From Stromatinia cepivora (Eukaryota > Ascomycota > Leotiomycetes > Helotiales > Sclerotiniaceae), in contig RCTD01000011.1 in NCBI GenBank assembly GCA_014898415.1, positions 868,001 through 932,000 on the forward strand: DNA of 64,000 nt. Direction: 5' to 3'. Made by a program: the position numbers and the translations under genes. The notes under the pieces are model-generated. The model ran no database searches, was not told the origin of the DNA, and saw only the letters and a list, made by a program, of their open reading frames with translations. Of this stretch, positions 50,121-60,815 are shown piece after piece (the first letter of the stretch is position 1; the number at the start of each line of letters is the position of its first letter).

Positions 50121-51520
50121 TCTTTAATAATATATAAAAAGGCTTTATAATAATAACGAAATTCTTTACCCAAAATCAATAAAAGATATATACTCCAAAA
50201 AATATTCTAACTTTATAATTATTCGAATAAAATGATCATTCAAATATCTTAATGATTTTGATAATATCGGGATTTCTTTCTTTAGAATTAATATAATAAC
50301 TTACGATTCGGATTTCATTATAATATCATTTGGATTTGATATTGATAATGTATTTTGCATGTTTAATACATTTTATTATAACATCTAGGTTTTTCAAATA
50401 CTCGATAACGAATTTCTTCAATCCAAATTTAACTTCAATTTTATTATATTGAGTTTTGGGATCCTTAACTTTAATATTATTCAAGTAAGGTATAGTAATA
50501 TCAAATATAATATCCCATAATATCTTTGATACAATCCTTATAAATTGAGCGATCGAATTAATAGTTTTTTATAATAGAATAATGAATCTTATTAAATCAA
50601 AAGGGATTATAACAATAGTAATATCTTTATTCTTTTTATTTAAAGATATTTGATTATATTTAGAAAAGAAATCAATCAAGGACATTAATAAACATCCAAC
50701 CATTTGTTCAACAAATTCCTCTAAGTTTGAAGGTATATTTGTGTTTCGTAGGGTTATAGTATTTGCTTTTATCATTACAATAACGATACGGTATTTATTA
50801 GTTTCGCTTTTCTTAATTAGATATTAAGGGTTTCGGTACAATCCTTTTCCTTTCTTTAATACACTTCGCTTAATACGGTCTCTTATCATTTCAATAATTA
50901 TTAATAAGAAGGCTTTAAAGAATATAAAACCAAAAGCTTGCTAGACCTTATATAGTATTATCTTGATAATCTATAATAAAGCAATTGAAGGTTTAATATT
51001 ATCGATTTCCGTTCAATCAAAAGCTAATATTGCTTTTCGATTCTATAATAATGCAAAAAGAAGTTCCTTTTCATATTCCTAAAGTATATCTCCGATATTT
51101 AATAATACTAAACGTTCTTATATCAATCGGAAACCTTTAGGTTTGGTATCGAAGTATAATATCAAATATTTTGAAAAGGGATTTGATAATTGATATTTAG
51201 GGTGTTTTGTATGTTCCAATTCTAGCCAATTAGGGTTATCTTTTGGGATTTCTTTATCGATGTATTCTATTTCATTCGAGGGTTTTATTTTGTCCTTCTT
51301 TTTCTTATATATATTGTTAACCAGAATGAGAATTTCGGATTTAATATTGGTTAGTTTCTCTCAGGCATTGTTTTTTATCCTAAATTCTTCTAAATCGAAA
51401 TGAATATTATTAGCAGTAAAATATTCCTGAAATCCCTTTAATTCTGAATCTTTAATATTGTCAAATATGTTTTCAATATCAAAATTAAGGTTAATTCGAA
51501 TAGTATCTGTACTGAACTTT
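50120..51520 (-). pseudogene. Reverse transcriptase remnant of gypsy G
   Basis: Open piece 50569-50775 (68 codons from ATG) has the L-M-S-L-I-D-F-F-S-K-Y-N-Q-I-S-L palm block and I-P-F-D-L-I-R-F. The active site follows as P-Y-L-N-N-I-K-V-K, with N-N encoded at 50476-50481 where the family has F-L-D-D. A later block F-F-G-V-Y-I-Y-Y (usual F-L-G-x-x-x-Y-Y) lies near 50200. N-terminal RT blocks toward 51500 are poorly kept. Confidence 0.9.
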
Positions 51521-51773
51521 ATAAAATTTAAGATTGTTTTAAAATTTAGAATGTTAATCAGGAATTCTGGGAAATAGTTTTTAACGAATTCTTCAAATTT
51601 CCCTTTATTTTTGATAATATTTAGGACTTTTGGGAGGTCATCAATATAATCTTTAGGATTTGCATTGTTTATTCTTTTCTTGGCTTTTCAAGATCAATTT
51701 TTATAATATTTGCTTTGTGTTTTGGTTTAATCGTTTAATAATCGGTTTTATTAATATCATTGTTATTAGTAAT

Positions 51774-52334
51774 CTATATAATCTGTTTATCTCCTTTGTA
51801 TTCAAAATCGATCTTTCCTGTAAATAGATATAATATCCCTAGTAGTAATGGGTCTTTGATGTTATTCAAAACGAAGATATCGATGATGTTTTTAACTTCT
51901 TTAAAATTGATTTCTATATCTTCAATCAATCTATATAAGGTAATGGCATTTCCATTAGGGGTAATTATTGTTGCTTTATATTCGTATATTGTGAATCCCA
52001 ATTCTTTTACAACTTCCAGGTTTATTATATTGATTGTTGATCCCGAATCGATAATATTATTAATCTTGACATTCTTATTTACAAGGGTTACAATGATAGT
52101 AGGTATATTATATATTTCTTTTGATTGATAATTAAAGAAAGCATTTAAATGATTAATAACTGTTAAAACTATTATAGTTTTTTCAATAGGAATTTCTGAA
52201 TTTCTAAAAAGCTTTTTTCGTTCTTCGATATTTACGATTGATATTTTTTTGAGAATTTGTTTAAAAAGATCTAGTATATATATAAAAGCAATCCCAATTG
52301 TTATCGGGATTTCGATTCTGTAAATCCGTTCCAA
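51774..52334 (-). pseudogene. Retropepsin remnant of gypsy G
   Basis: 186 uninterrupted codons, the longest intact transposon frame in the window, though with TTG not ATG at its first position. It holds I-I-D-S-G-S-T-I-N-I-I at residues 94-104 (D96-S-G, the catalytic aspartate motif), then G-F-T-I, and L-L-L-G-I-L-Y-L near residue 170 matching the I-L-G-x-x-[WF]-L flap-end motif of retropepsins. It would cleave the Gag-Pol polyprotein. The residue set looks functional, but the element around it is dead. Confidence 0.88.
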
Positions 52335-52449
52335 GATTTCTATTAAGGATTTTGTGGTATAAGTAATAACTAATATTTATTTTTTTATTCTTGAGGATCT
52401 AATATAAAAATTGGATATTCTATCCTTTTATATTATATTATTCTCATCG

Positions 52450-54000
52450 GGTTTAGGAAGGCCCTCTCTTTCCTGAGATTCTTCTGTTTCGTCTTTTTCG
52501 CTTTTGTCGATATTTATGGTTTCATCTTCATTAAAGAATTCTTTCTTTAATTTCTCCCTTTCAATTTGATCTATTATTCTAAACAATATCTTTCGAAAAA
52601 TGCTTAACGATTTTTGAGATTTATCAACTCTGTTTTATTCTACCGATTTGGACTTTTTAGATAATCGGCCTTATAATCTTAAAACTTCTTTAAACTAAAT
52701 AATTGTATTGATATTAATAATTTCCCTTCTTTAATAATTGATATTATTTACAAATATATCCCTTATAATTTCGATACTAAAAACTCCGAAATTCGATAAG
52801 CTATTCTCAGTATTGGATTTCTTCAATCGCTTCTCTTATTGATTAAGCTTATAAGTTTTTATGTATATTTCAATTTGATAGCTTTCTAGGAAATCCTTTT
52901 GCTTGAAAATTGAGGAAAGATTGAAATATCCTTTGAGATTAAATATAAAGATTCTGTATTCGTTATAATAATACAATCCAATATTAATATCATCGATTTT
53001 CTTAAAGCAATTTTGTTTTATAATATAATTATCATTATAAGAAAATCTTCCAAAGCAATAATAATAAAGATAATCCTTTTTATAAGCTTTATTTATATTA
53101 AAAAGAATTCCTTTCTATTCATCCTGAATGGAATAGTCATTGTATTTTGTATTACCTCTTCGATAAATAGTTTGATATTGTAATAACGAAAAGGATAATT
53201 TTGAGTCCTTTGTACCTTTGATTCTTGTCTTTAGATGATTTATATTGAGTTTATCCAAAAGGTCAATGATTTTATCTATAGTGTTCTTTAGCTTTTGTTC
53301 TTGAGAATAAGGTTTTGTACTAATATCAAAGACAAATAGGGTTTTTATATATTCATATATGATCTAAGAAATAATAGCTTGATAAGATTTAGGTCTTTCA
53401 TAAATTCAAACGATAGAATCTTTAGAAAAGCATCATTTGTAGGCTTCATCTATCATTCTCTTGAAATTCACAAAAACAGAATCATCGAGGTCAACTTTAA
53501 ATTGTCTAACAATCTTCTTTTCCATTTGGGCATACAGGTTATATAGGAATATCCTTTTAGCTTCGAATTCGGTGATTATATAATTATTAATGAGTTGAAT
53601 AACCGAAAGTGTAAATTTGGTAATATAATTCTTTATCATTGTTGGATTTGTATTATAATCCTTTTCATTTTTGTTGTACTGATTATCAACAAATTGATTA
53701 AGAAAATCTTGAATGCTTATCATTTATTGGATATTGTAATTACGAAAGTATCAGAGTAATACTGGTTTCAATCTTTCTTTCCAATTATATCTAATAGGGT
53801 TGTATTCCAATATAAATTTGATTTGGATAGCAATGGTATAATTGCAATACCAAGGAAATCGAGTTCGCATTTCCTCATTGGATATACTGTAATCAACTTA
53901 CAAAGTATCCCAAATTATAAGGAAATCAGATATATCGATCTTATTGAAAATAAGGGTAGCGATACTTCTAATATATAATATAATAGAGAATATATATATG
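52450..54000 (-). pseudogene. gag remnant of gypsy G
   Basis: Minus-strand frames with the best open piece at 53433-53723 (96 codons from ATG: M-I-S-I-Q-D-F-L-N-Q-F, then F-E-A-K-R-I-F-L-Y-N-L-Y-A-Q-M). A Cys-rich stretch near 53040-53080 (Y-Y-C-C-F-G-R-F) may be a decayed zinc knuckle. The acidic Glu-rich tail ends near 52450. Assigned to gag by position and the J alignment. Confidence 0.7.
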
Positions 54001-54990
54001 TAATCCTTAATATAAATAGTAAATGGAATTTTTAATGGGTTTTGCTATTATTGATTTATTTCTTTTTCTTTTTTGATTTTCTTTGTTTTTTCTTCTTTTT
54101 TAATGGGATTTTTGTTATTATTAATAAAGAGTTCTTTAATAGATTCAAAAGGATCAATAATTAGAATAATAATATTATCCTTTAATCTTTAAAGAATATC
54201 TTGCAAGAGATTCAATCTCGTAGACAGATTAAAGTTATCTATTATATTATCGTGATTTGATTGAAAAGTATCCGATTTATTAGAATCTGATTTAATATTT
54301 GATTCTCAATAGTTTTCAATATTTATAATTTTCTTTTGATAAATCTCCAAAAGAAAGGGAAAGATATATATAATTCTTTTTAGGATTTTTCTTTTTCCAA
54401 AAGAATATGTAAATCTCAAATTCTTTAGCTAAGAGTTTTTTAAGATATATCTTAAATTTTTGGTTGTCGATATTAAGGATAATAATTTAGTATATTATAC
54501 TTAATCCTTTTTATTACTTTAATATATATTTAAGTATTCAAATAGTTCTAAAAATATATAAAACATTCAAGGTCCTTCAATATAATTGATCGTATTCAAT
54601 CAAAATCGTTCTCGAGATTGAAGTTTTCTTGTTCGCAAAGATAAATGATTTATTTGCAAATAAAGACTCCATTGTATTTAGAATTCTAATATACTTTTAG
54701 CATTATTAACTATATCCCCGAATAAAACCTTCATCGATATATTCCTTTCAAAATGGAGAATAGAATAATGGTTCTATTGAAAAATGACTCATTTTCGATA
54801 TAATAAATGAATATGAGTAAAGGAACTTCGATAATCAAAACTTTCTCATTCAAAGTTTAACAATCTTATATTTTTGAAAAAGTTATCCTTTCAGGATCAA
54901 TCCCATCCCTTTATTTACAAACTACTAATTCTACTTTCTTTTCAATTATAATTTCCTTGTAGATATATTTGTACAGTATAAATTGTACAA

Positions 54991-55013
54991 TTCGAATCCT
55001 GCGTAGGTCACTA
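54991..55013 (-). other. Primer-binding site of gypsy G
   Basis: On the plus strand TTCGAATCCTGCGTAGGTCA then CTA, a tRNA 3' half (T-loop, T-stem, acceptor) with CCA mutated to CTA. One base from the LTR. The J copy keeps CCA. Confidence 0.78.
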
Positions 55014-55014
55014 T

Positions 55015-55305
55015 TGTGAAAGAGGTAGGTCGAAATATATACGTCCCGATAGTATGCTGTAAGGGGAAATAGGAATTGGAATTGATCAGATTACATTGTA
55101 GAGATTTCAAGTAGTAAAACTAATAAATTTAGACAATAGTTTGGGTTATGCATAAATGGGGTACAAAAAAACTAATAGAAAACGATTGATTTCTTTCAAG
55201 AAGAAAGGAACAGAGTCCTCTCTTATATCTAACTACGAAAAATCATGTGATTATATGACTACGAACTAGCTATATGTTAGGCCTTGATATCCCAACTTTC
55301 TCACA
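55015..55305 (-). repeat. 5' LTR of gypsy G (291 bp)
   Basis: TGTGAAAGAGG to CTTTCTCACA, both ends intact. Confidence 0.96.
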
Positions 55306-56287
55306 ATATAATTATAATATTTATCTAAATTGGAAGCATTTTAATATCAACAATTTGTAAAAAAGTATTAATAGCGGTTTCGTTCTGTGCCTTGGTGGTC
55401 TTGTGTATGAAGGCTTTAATATAAACTATAATCCAATCCTTATACTATTTGATAGGATCAATTCTGCTAAACGAGGTTTGCACTAGAATAGATTGATATT
55501 TTTATAATATTACAAACTTAATAATAGTTATTATAAATGCAAGTTTCCTTTTGAATATATTGATAATCGTTTTGAATAAAAAAGTTATAATACCCTAATT
55601 AAAAATAGATAATTTTATAAAATATATTTGATTAATTGATAATTCGATTTATTTATAAATATTACAAAAGGTTTTATGATTCTATATATATTCTTGTTAT
55701 TGATATCAATATTTCAATTGAAAAAAGACAAGTTCGGAAAAGATTTCTTGGAAAATAATTGGGAATGAAATAATAGATTTATTAAAAATGAATCCCGATA
55801 TATTATCATCAGAATCTTTCATCTTTGTATCTCCATTAATATCTTCCCTGAATTGAATCGTTACAAAGTATTCCGAGAATTCTTTTTAGTATTGAATTTG
55901 TTTCTTTTGATTATATTTAACTTGGAGATCGATAATAGAAGGTAAAACAGATAATTTGATTGAAAATCAATCGATTTGAATATAAATAAACTCACTTATC
56001 AAATCAAAACTTAAAATGAATATAACTAATATAGAAACAAACAAATCGTTCTCTGGATTGATTGAATCCCAAATTCCTTAAACTTGATATTTATTTTTCA
56101 AATATAAATACCACTCCGGTCATTGAATATGGATTATAAGAAAAAGATCGTTTTGATTCTTTATTATATTAAATAAAGGTAATTGAATTAATATGAATAT
56201 TGAATTATAAATAAGATAGAAATGATATTTTTAAAAATGATCTTTTAAATACTTAATAATCATTGGATAAAAAGTTGTATAGATTTA
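55306..56287 (-). pseudogene. Leader and gag region of element H
   Basis: About 1 kb of H between its 5' LTR and the insertion of G. It is expected to carry the start of gag on the minus strand. I see no intact frame and no domain. Confidence 0.45.
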
Positions 56288-56307
56288 AGAACTACTGGAC
56301 TCATAAT
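56288..56307 (-). other. Putative primer-binding site of element H
   Basis: On the minus strand it begins ATTATGAGTCCAGTAG beside the 5' LTR. Its complement ends CTGGACTCATAAT, which looks like a tRNA-Met anticodon loop (CTCATAA), as in half-tRNA priming. Inference. Confidence 0.5.
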
Positions 56308-56615
56308 TATTATAGGATAGTATAATTATAGAGTACTTTCAGGGATCGGAGAATAAATGATATATATGATTGATAAAATAAAAGAATTGAATGATTTACC
56401 CTTGATTATATAAATCAAGAGTTGTATATATAGAATAAATGAATAATTATTTAACTAATATATATCTTAATTAAATTAAATCTTTATTTATTAGTATATC
56501 AGGATCACCTTATCAATTGATAGATTGGTAAGGGCTAGTAGATTCTTATTCCGATTGGAAAGTATACGCTTTGATCCTTTATAAGATACAGGGGATCATA
56601 GGGCTTTCCGTGACA
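56308..56615 (-). repeat. 5' LTR of element H (308 bp)
   Basis: Plus-strand start TATTATAGGATAG, end GGGCTTTCCGTGACA, followed by ATCAT. Pairs with 30171-30478. Confidence 0.93.
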
Positions 56616-57150
56616 ATCATTTACTAATAATCGAAACCTATCCTTGTAAATCGAATATATTATTGTATTAATAGACAAGAACAACAAAGCGAATCTAATT
56701 CATTGATCATTTATCAAATACAAAAGAATCATTAGGAATATATTAATATCAGAACTTTATAATATGATTTTAGAATTCGATATTAGTATAATATTCAAAA
56801 GTACTATCGAAAGTATATTATCAAAACAAAAAATACTATTAATTATATATACAAATTCGAAATTACTTTACAATTACTTTACAAAACTAAATTCAATTCA
56901 AAAGAAAAGATTGATAATCAATCTAATAATTTTATAATAATTATATAAATAAAAGAAGATAATGGAAATCAAATAGATTAATAGAGAATCTAATCCTATT
57001 GATACAATGATGAAAACAAAATTATATTAGATTTTCAAAGATCTTGTAAAGAATAATATAATTAAGATCAAGATTACAAAATAAATAAAGAAATCAAAAT
57101 ATAATAAAAGAAAATGATATAAATACAAAAACCGAAAAATGAATGCAAAA
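56616..57150 (+). pseudogene. RNase H of element F, resuming after H
   Basis: Starts with S-F-T-N-N-R-N-L-S, continuing the S-F at the end of the RT part that stops at 30170, then I-E-Y-I-I-V-L-I-D-K-N-N, I-H-W-S-F-I-K-Y-K-R, S-E-L-Y-N-M, and F-D-I-S. The family usually has F-x-D-x-S-F-A-N-N, H-W-x-S-x-K-x-x-R and S-E-L-Y-A-M. One stop lies after N-L-S-L. A final basic stretch ends near 57150. Confidence 0.87.
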
Positions 57151-57319
57151 CAAAAGCTATTACGGGTACATATTCAATTATCGGATATATAATTATTTCA
57201 TATATAAATTGATTCGAACAAAGGAATAAATCGAGAATTAAGATTGGAAAGAGTATTCATTTGTTGGGTATACATATTCTTGGAATATATAATATTTCGA
57301 TTTTAAAAGAAGTTATTAA

Positions 57320-57550
57320 TATCGGAATATAAATTATATATATAGTAAGGATAATAAGGATAATAAGAATGGTAAGGATGGTAAAGATCATATATACATT
57401 AATACTCGTATTAATAATGCTTTGGCATATATTATTATATAGTTCTTCACCCTCTATAGATTCTAATTCTTTAGGCAAATCAAAACATATCAGAATTCCA
57501 TACGTTCGTTGATAAGCTTCACTTCCCCCCCGTATACAGTTATCCCGATA
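57320..57550 (+). repeat. 3' LTR of element F (231 bp)
   Basis: TATCGGAATATA to TATCCCGATA, preceded by purine-rich AAAAGAAG and followed by TATAG, identical to the 5 bp before the left LTR. It holds a decayed GGTAAGGAT minisatellite. An open minus frame at 57257-57478 is an artefact of this repeat. Confidence 0.9.
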
Positions 57551-57555
57551 TATAG

Positions 57556-58139
57556 ATTTTCATATTATACTAATTGGACTTTTATTATATTATTCAAAAC
57601 TTTCTGAAATAAAAAATTAAATATTCTTTTATATATATTTTTTATATATATTCATTACATATTTTTAATTAAATTTTTGTTTATATATATTTTTATAATT
57701 TTTTAATAATTATATTTGAATATTTTAACAAAAATATTATTTAATTTTTATTTTAAAAATGAAAAATCTTGATTCGATAAGTCTTATCTTTACAAAATTC
57801 TATAGAAAAATAATATGATAATAAAATAAAATCTTATTTCTATATTTTTTTAATTCTTAATTATTTTATCACTTTTTTTGATTAAAACCCACGTTATTAA
57901 ATCCAAAAAAGTTCAATAAAAATATTTAGAAATTCGATATTTAATTATCGATAATTCAAATAAAACTTTTTATAAATAATATTATTATGAATAATTTTAT
58001 AGTTCAATTTTATTATATTTATTTCGATTTCAAATTTCAAATTCAAATTATAATATTTTTATAATTCTTTATTTTCGATTCAATTATCTTTTTTAATTAT
58101 ACTATCAAATCATTCTTAATTAACTTATATATATATTTT
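57556..58139. other. AT-rich spacer, no gene seen
   Basis: Host-side flank of element F. No gene or recognisable repeat. Confidence 0.65.
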
Positions 58140-58315
58140 TGTTGGAGATCACGTATTTGAAGATAATAAACCTTATAATATGGAAGTAGTGACTCTTAGA
58201 CTATAATGGAATAAGCAAATATCAAACCATAACAGCAAAAGCAAAACTGCATAACGATTTTGTATTATATACAATTAATAATATTAAATAATTTTTTTAG
58301 AATACAGATTCTTAA
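58140..58315 (-). repeat. LTR-like end of copia L (about 176 bp)
   Basis: Outer end TGTTGGAGATCACG. It is matched in inverted orientation by 60665-60815. A 16-bp palindrome CCTTCAATATTGAAGG follows at 58315-58330. Confidence 0.7.
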
Positions 58316-58584
58316 CCTTCAATATTGAAGGTATAATTTTCCTATATACCCTTTCTAAATTCTTTCATATATCAATATTTCATTCTTATTTATTGATTTG
58401 AATAAAGATTCATCATTCCAATTATCTTGATTAATATTATAAAGATTCTTTATTCGAGTAATTCTGATTTTCGATTAATTTAATTTTTTTTATTTGAATT
58501 CCTATGAATTCGATGATTCTATATATATTAATAGATTCGTAGAATTCGAATTTGTACTTGTATATCAAATAATTAGATTGTTTA

Positions 58585-58700
58585 AATCATTTAGATTAAT
58601 TTAATCAATTTGATTAATTTGTTCAATTTAATCAATTTGATCGACTTTAATTGACCAAATTGACCAAATTAATCAAATTGATCTAATTAATCCAAATAGC
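58585..58700. repeat. Degenerate TTGATCAA-type repeats beside copia L
   Basis: Spaced units around AATTTGATCAA and GACCAAATT, as at 15595-15725 and 18580-18860. Confidence 0.7.
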
Positions 58701-58949
58701 CTAATTTATTATATTAATTGTATTGATCTTATTATATATAATAAATATAATATATATATATATAAATCTTTATATTATAAAATAATTAGTAAAAGTTATT
58801 TATTATTCAATAACAACAATAACCCTTTATAATAAATACCTCATTTAAAAAGATTAAGAATATTTTTAATTCATATTTGAATTATTTCAATAAATCTTGA
58901 TAATTTAATTCTTTTTAATAGTTTTATAAATCCATAGATTAATTATTTA

Positions 58950-59640
58950 TCGATTAATATTTATATTAATTTAATTAAACCTTTATTTATTAAATCTTTA
59001 ATTAAATAATATTTAATATCAATATATTTATTTTTATTATAATATATAAGATTTTCTAATATAAATATAACAGTTTTATTATCAATATATAATAAAAATA
59101 TACTTCGATTATATTAATCTAATTCTTTCAATAATTTTTAAAAATATATAATTTCTTTAACAATTAGATTAATAAATATTAACTCAAATTCAACTATATT
59201 TTGAATCATTATTAATTATAATTTAACTCTTCAATTAATTGGCCCATTTCTATATATAAATATATAACCATTAATAAATCTAACTGATTTTTTATCTTCT
59301 ATATAATCTATATTATTATACCTGTAACGCACAAGAGCCGTAGTAGAGCTGAATAAACAGGGTCAATTATGTTCCTTAGAATCTACAACTGAAGAACTAT
59401 AGCTCGTAAGGAGCGACTAGATATATATACACAAATACCCATTCGTGAGCTGCGGGGCTGTGCGCATGCGTTATTAGGGTCACCGTTTTACCATACTAAA
59501 TCGTATGATTCGTAACGCAGGTGCACGGACGATCAGCTCATTAATTGATATGGGAGATAAGAGGTATCACGTGATTAGCCTCCTGTGGTTCACGATTCGT
59601 GACAATACCCTTTTATAAAATTATTATTATCTTTTTTATA
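58950..59640 (-). pseudogene. RNase H of copia L, split by solo LTR K
   Basis: Minus-strand text after the LTR insertion: D-Y-I-E-D-K-K-S-V-R-F-I-N-G-Y-I-F, then R-N-G-P-I-N-W, then E-L-I-F-I-N, then D-N-K-T-V-I and Y-I-D-I-K-Y-Y-L-I-K-D-L-I. This matches the copia RNase H domain closely (usual A-D-Y-A-x-D, G-x-x-x-W, D-N-x-x-A and H-I-D-I-x-x-H-x-x-R-D). The preceding residues lie beyond K at 59610-59640. Confidence 0.88.
59323..59604 (-). repeat. Solo LTR K of the gypsy I family, almost unmutated
   Basis: 282 bp, same length as and alignable end to end with the LTRs of gypsy I. Perfect 5-bp duplication ATACC (59318-59322 and 59605-59609). It keeps CG and CA dinucleotides that are lost in the I copies, and stands out by composition from its AT-rich surroundings. 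There is no internal region, so it arose by LTR-LTR recombination. Strand is given by analogy with I. Confidence 0.96.
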
Positions 59641-60335
59641 AATAATTTTAAATAATTTAAACCCTTTTAAATATCTAAATATTCTTTTTATTTCAATTAG
59701 ATAATCTTTACAAAAATTAAATATAAATTTAATTAGTTTTAATACTACGAAAATAATATTCCATTTAATATCTAAAACTAAATATAATAATTTTCCAATA
59801 ATCTTTTGAATTTATTTAATATTATTTATATCTGCTTTTTCTAAATTTATATTCAAATCATTTACTTAATTATATTAATAAATACATTCAAAGAATTTAA
59901 TCCATATAATTGTTCGAATCCCTTTATTACAAATCTAACCTTAAATTCAATATGATTATCTAATAGATATTTAATTTTATATATTCAATATTTTTAATAT
60001 TAATAATATCCCAAGTTTTATTATTCCCAAGTATTTTTATTTCATATTCTATAATCTTTATTTATAACTTTTATATATAATTCAGGGATAGTTAAATTAA
60101 TATCTTTAGATTTTTTAATAATAACTTTTTCTTGAGTTTTGATATTAAAACCCAATAATAATAATTTACTATTATTAAACGTTTTAAATTTTAAATCTTT
60201 ATTTAATGATTATAATTTAAATTAAATTCTATCTCTTTAATATACTTTAATTACTTTAAAAAAAATAAACAAATTTGAGTTATAGGGGATTTCGACTCTT
60301 AATCTTTTATTATTTTCATTTAATTATTGATCCTA

Positions 60336-60626
<291 letters not shown>

Positions 60627-60664
60627 TTAAAACTAATTATAGATTCTAAAAGTTCTCAATTTCT

Positions 60665-60815
60665 TTAAGAATCTATACTCTAATAATATATACAATATCA
60701 TTATATCATTCAACTTTTATTATTATAACTTGATTTTTGCTTATTCCATTATAGTCTCCGAGCCACTACTTTCTAATTATAAGGTTTATCATCTTTAAAT
60801 ACGTGACCTCCTATA
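60665..60815 (+). repeat. Inverted LTR-like end related to copia L
   Basis: The reverse complement aligns with 58140-58315 over the outer 150 bp (shared GTAGTGRCTC, then ACTATAATGGAATAAGCAAA). The opposite orientation means it is not the normal partner LTR of L. Confidence 0.7.

Larger units (their letters stand above)
44801..55305 (-). mobile_element. Ty3/gypsy element G (full length, 10505 bp)
   Basis: 291-bp LTRs (TGTGA...TCACA), a clear polypurine tract, a tRNA-like primer-binding site, and gag, protease, RT, RNase H and integrase in gypsy order on the minus strand. The flanking 4 bp are ATAT on both sides (44797-44800 and 55306-55309), which is weak evidence in such AT-rich DNA. About 3.2 kb separates the integrase end from the 3' LTR. 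J at 1-1831 is a second copy. The RT active site is destroyed. Confidence 0.95.
30171..56615 (-). mobile_element. Copia-type element H, split by E, C and G (about 8.3 kb net)
   Basis: 308-bp LTRs at 30171-30478 and 56308-56615 in the same orientation, with a perfect 5-bp duplication ATCAT (30166-30170 and 56616-56620). The F RNase H frame resumes directly after it. Orientation is minus: the purine tract GGAGGGTG abuts the left LTR, and RT and integrase motifs read minus. Integrase lies upstream of RT, so it is copia-type. E, C and G interrupt its interior. Inactive. Confidence 0.92.
14956..57550 (+). mobile_element. Outer copia-type element F, split by nested insertions
   Basis: The left LTR (14956-15168) and right LTR (57320-57550) are related and lie in the same orientation. 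The flanks are identical 5-bp TATAG (14951-14955 and 57551-57555). Between them the pol frame is interrupted by I, D and H, and resumes exactly after each one: protease across I, integrase across D, RNase H across H. Removing the three insertions with one target duplication each leaves about 6.8 kb. The order protease, integrase, RT, RNase H makes it copia-type. The peptide pattern matches a polyprotein family widespread in fungi. Inactive. Confidence 0.93.
58140..60260 (-). mobile_element. Copia element L, deleted remnant
   Basis: Minus-strand RNase H is clear at 58950-59320 and an RT start at 59900-60120. Between them the RT frame jumps from its early block (F-V-I-K-G-F-E-Q-L-Y-G-L) to its late block (near 59640-59790), so most of RT is deleted. 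An LTR-like end lies at 58140-58315. Solo LTR K splits the start of RNase H. Integrase and gag are absent. Different family from A/B/C. Confidence 0.78.

Noticed and set aside
51760..52128. 122-codon plus-strand frame
   Set aside because: Antisense shadow of the gypsy G retropepsin.
57257..57478. 73-codon minus-strand frame
   Set aside because: It runs across the F 3' LTR and its minisatellite; not a gene.
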